Assembly: GCA_030602105.1 (NCBI GenBank)
Contig: JAUWAK010000073.1
Coordinates: forward strand, 1-5,579
Length of the DNA: 5,579 nt
From: Candidatus Aerophobota bacterium
GTDB lineage: Bacteria; Aerophobota; Aerophobia; Aerophobales; AE-B3A
Reading direction: 5' to 3'
Part shown: one piece after another, positions 4,096 to 5,579 of the stretch
Position numbering within the stretch: the stretch's first letter is position 1
Layout of the letters: every line of letters starts with the position of its first letter
The notes under the pieces: model-generated
Seen by the model: the letters and a program-made list of their open reading frames with translations, nothing else
What the model was told of the DNA's origin: nothing
The model's database searches: none
Program-made: the position numbers and the translations under genes

Positions 4096-5579
4096 ATGGT
4101 CAGGATCGAGACGGCTCTGATGAGCGCCGCCAACAAAGAGGGAATCGTTGACTTTGCCAGGGAACTCGTCAAGATGGAAGTCCAGATTCTTTCCACGGGA
4201 GGGACAGCCCTAACCCTAAGGCAAGCAGGGCTTCCGGTAAAGGAACTGTCCGAAGAGATGGGTATTTCTCCCATGTTGGGGGGAAGAGTAAAAACTCTGC
4301 ATCCTAACATTCATGCCGGTATTCTTGCCCTGAGGAATAATCCCCAGCATCTTCAAGAAATGAAGGCTCTTAACATAGATCTCATCGACATGGTAGTGGT
4401 GAATTTCTACCCGTTTGCCCAGGTAGCAAATAAAGAGGAAACTACATTGGAGCAGGCTCTCCAAAACATCGACATTGGGGGACCCACTATGCTACGCTCA
4501 GCCGCAAAGAATTTTCGCTACGTAGCGGCAGTGAGTAGTCCCGAACAATACCCTGGGATCATCAAAGAGCTCCGAGAAAACAAAGGTTCTCTCAGCATCT
4601 GGACACGTCGTGATTTGGCCAGGCGGGTTTTCCGATCCACCGCCTGCTATGACGAGTTTATAGCCAATTACCTGGGAGACGAACAAAAGGAAAGGTTCCC
4701 CGAGGTAGTAAATCTCAATCTTGGAAAAGTAGAGGACTTGCGATACGGAGAAAATCCGCACCAAAGGGCGGCCCTTTACCTGGATTCTGCCAGAGGAGAA
4801 GTATCCACTTCCTCATCTTGGCAGATATCCGGAAAGAAGCCCTCTTTCAATAATTTGTTGGATCTAGATGCCGCTCTAAGAATAGTCAGGGAATTTGCCC
4901 AGCCCGCGGCGGTAGTAATAAAACATACTAATCCTTGCGGGCTTGGCTGCGCCTCCTCTCTACCAGAAGCCTACCGCAAAGCCCTCAGCGGAGATCCTGT
5001 CTCTGCCTTTGGTTCAATTGTAGGGCTGAACAGGGTCCTAGACAGAGCTACGGCTCTGAAAATAGCTTCTCACAGTAGCTTCATTGAGGGAATAATCGCT
5101 CCTGGTTACCAACAGGAAGCCCTTCAGGTTTTGAGGACCAAGCAAAAATGGGGGAAAAATGTCTGTATTCTAAAGACCGGGGCCTTTTCTACTCCACCAA
5201 AAGAAAGATGGAATATGAAAACAGTGGAACAGGGGTATCTTTTGCAGGAGGAGGATAGGGAGACATATCTTCCGGCCCAGCTAAAAACAGTGAGCCAGAG
5301 AAGACCTTCCTCCCAAGAGGAACAAGACCTTCTGTTTGCCTGGAAAGTCTCGAAATGGGTAAAATCTAATGCCATTGTTTTGGCCAAAAATAGGGCTGTA
5401 GTAGGAGTGGGCGCCGGCCAAATGAGCAGAATAGACTCCACCCTCATCGCTATTCGAAAAGCCGCCGTAAGAGCAAAAGACACGGTTTTGGCCTCAGATG
5501 CCTTCATTCCCTTCCCCGACGTAGTTGAGGCAGCGGGGAAAGCAGGAATAACTGCCATAATCCAGCCAGGAGGAGCTTC
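4096..5579 (+). CDS. purH: Bifunctional AICAR transformylase / IMP cyclohydrolase (partial, 3' end outside window)
   Basis: PurH catalyses the last two steps of purine synthesis: formyl transfer from 10-formyl-THF to AICAR, then closure to IMP. The first 494 codons are present; PGGA near the end indicates about 25-30 residues are missing. The N-terminal cyclohydrolase (MGS-like) domain shows ILSTGGTA (31-38), GRVKTLHP with Lys66, NFYPF with Tyr105, and DIGGPTMLRSAAKN with Asp126 and Lys138. The transformylase domain shows LRYGENPHQ (215-223), KKPSFNNLLDLDAA, IKHTNPCG with the catalytic Lys276-His277 pair, DPVSAFG, SNAIVLAKN with Asn425, and GVGAGQMSR. All key residues are intact. Two substitutions are uncommon: MLGGRVK where MLDGRVK is usual, and AFGSI where AFGGI is usual. 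ATG at 4096 gives the family N-terminus, with AAAGG at 4083-4087; a GTG at 4030 in the same frame would add 22 residues and is less likely. It is transcribed divergently from the sigma operon. Confidence 0.96.
   Translation, partial: MVRIETALMSAANKEGIVDFARELVKMEVQILSTGGTALTLRQAGLPVKELSEEMGISPMLGGRVKTLHPNIHAGILALRNNPQHLQEMKALNIDLIDMVVVNFYPFAQVANKEETTLEQALQNIDIGGPTMLRSAAKNFRYVAAVSSPEQYPGIIKELRENKGSLSIWTRRDLARRVFRSTACYDEFIANYLGDEQKERFPEVVNLNLGKVEDLRYGENPHQRAALYLDSARGEVSTSSSWQISGKKPSFNNLLDLDAALRIVREFAQPAAVVIKHTNPCGLGCASSLPEAYRKALSGDPVSAFGSIVGLNRVLDRATALKIASHSSFIEGIIAPGYQQEALQVLRTKQKWGKNVCILKTGAFSTPPKERWNMKTVEQGYLLQEEDRETYLPAQLKTVSQRRPSSQEEQDLLFAWKVSKWVKSNAIVLAKNRAVVGVGAGQMSRIDSTLIAIRKAAVRAKDTVLASDAFIPFPDVVEAAGKAGITAIIQPGGA

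Noticed and set aside
4067..4120. ATG at 4067 as the start of purH or a leader peptide
   Set aside because: It is out of frame with purH and ends at a TGA after 17 codons, without a clear ribosome binding site.

Overview
The window is an ordinary, gene-dense stretch of bacterial core genome, with no mobile element, CRISPR array, tRNA, rRNA or defence system visible. Two divergent transcription units face away from a 299-bp intergenic region (3797-4095). The leftward unit holds six genes on the minus strand, in order of transcription: an RpoD/SigA-type sigma factor (2615-3796), the ATPase/GTPase ychF (1503-2600), rpsF for S6 (1114-1470), ssb (732-1166), rpsR for S18 (472-693) and rplI for L9 (runs off the left edge at 1). 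The rightward unit begins with purH (4096 onward), which runs off the right edge about 25-30 codons before its expected end.

The organism is a bacterium: S6, S18, L9, PurH and a sigma-70 factor are all bacterial types. The order ychF-rpsF-ssb-rpsR is the arrangement known from Bacillus subtilis and other Firmicutes, with ssb where E. coli has priB. Putting the sigma gene in front of it is not the Bacillus layout. S18 keeps four Cys/His zinc-ligand candidates, and the sigma factor has no region 1.1 and a Thermus-like medium spacer between regions 1.2 and 2.1. Base composition is moderate and four of seven genes start with GTG or TTG. I infer a Firmicute-related or deep-branching, possibly uncultured, bacterial lineage; the window alone cannot place it further.

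The leftward genes are tightly packed (gaps of 14, 32, 38 and 88 nt and one 53-nt overlap) and read as one operon joining transcription initiation (sigma), translation (YchF, S6, S18, L9) and replication/repair (SSB). This recalls, with different genes, the rpsU-dnaG-rpoD macromolecular-synthesis operon of E. coli. The intergenic region holds two good back-to-back sigma-70 promoters, both with an extended -10 (TGC). A near-perfect 10-bp direct repeat is spaced 33 bp apart over the purH promoter, and both leaders contain potential hairpins.

I found no clearly undescribed system. The points most worth a second look are the sigma-led operon, the architecture of the divergent promoter region, the SSB C-terminus that lacks the usual Pro-Phe tip, and the long rpsF/ssb overlap.
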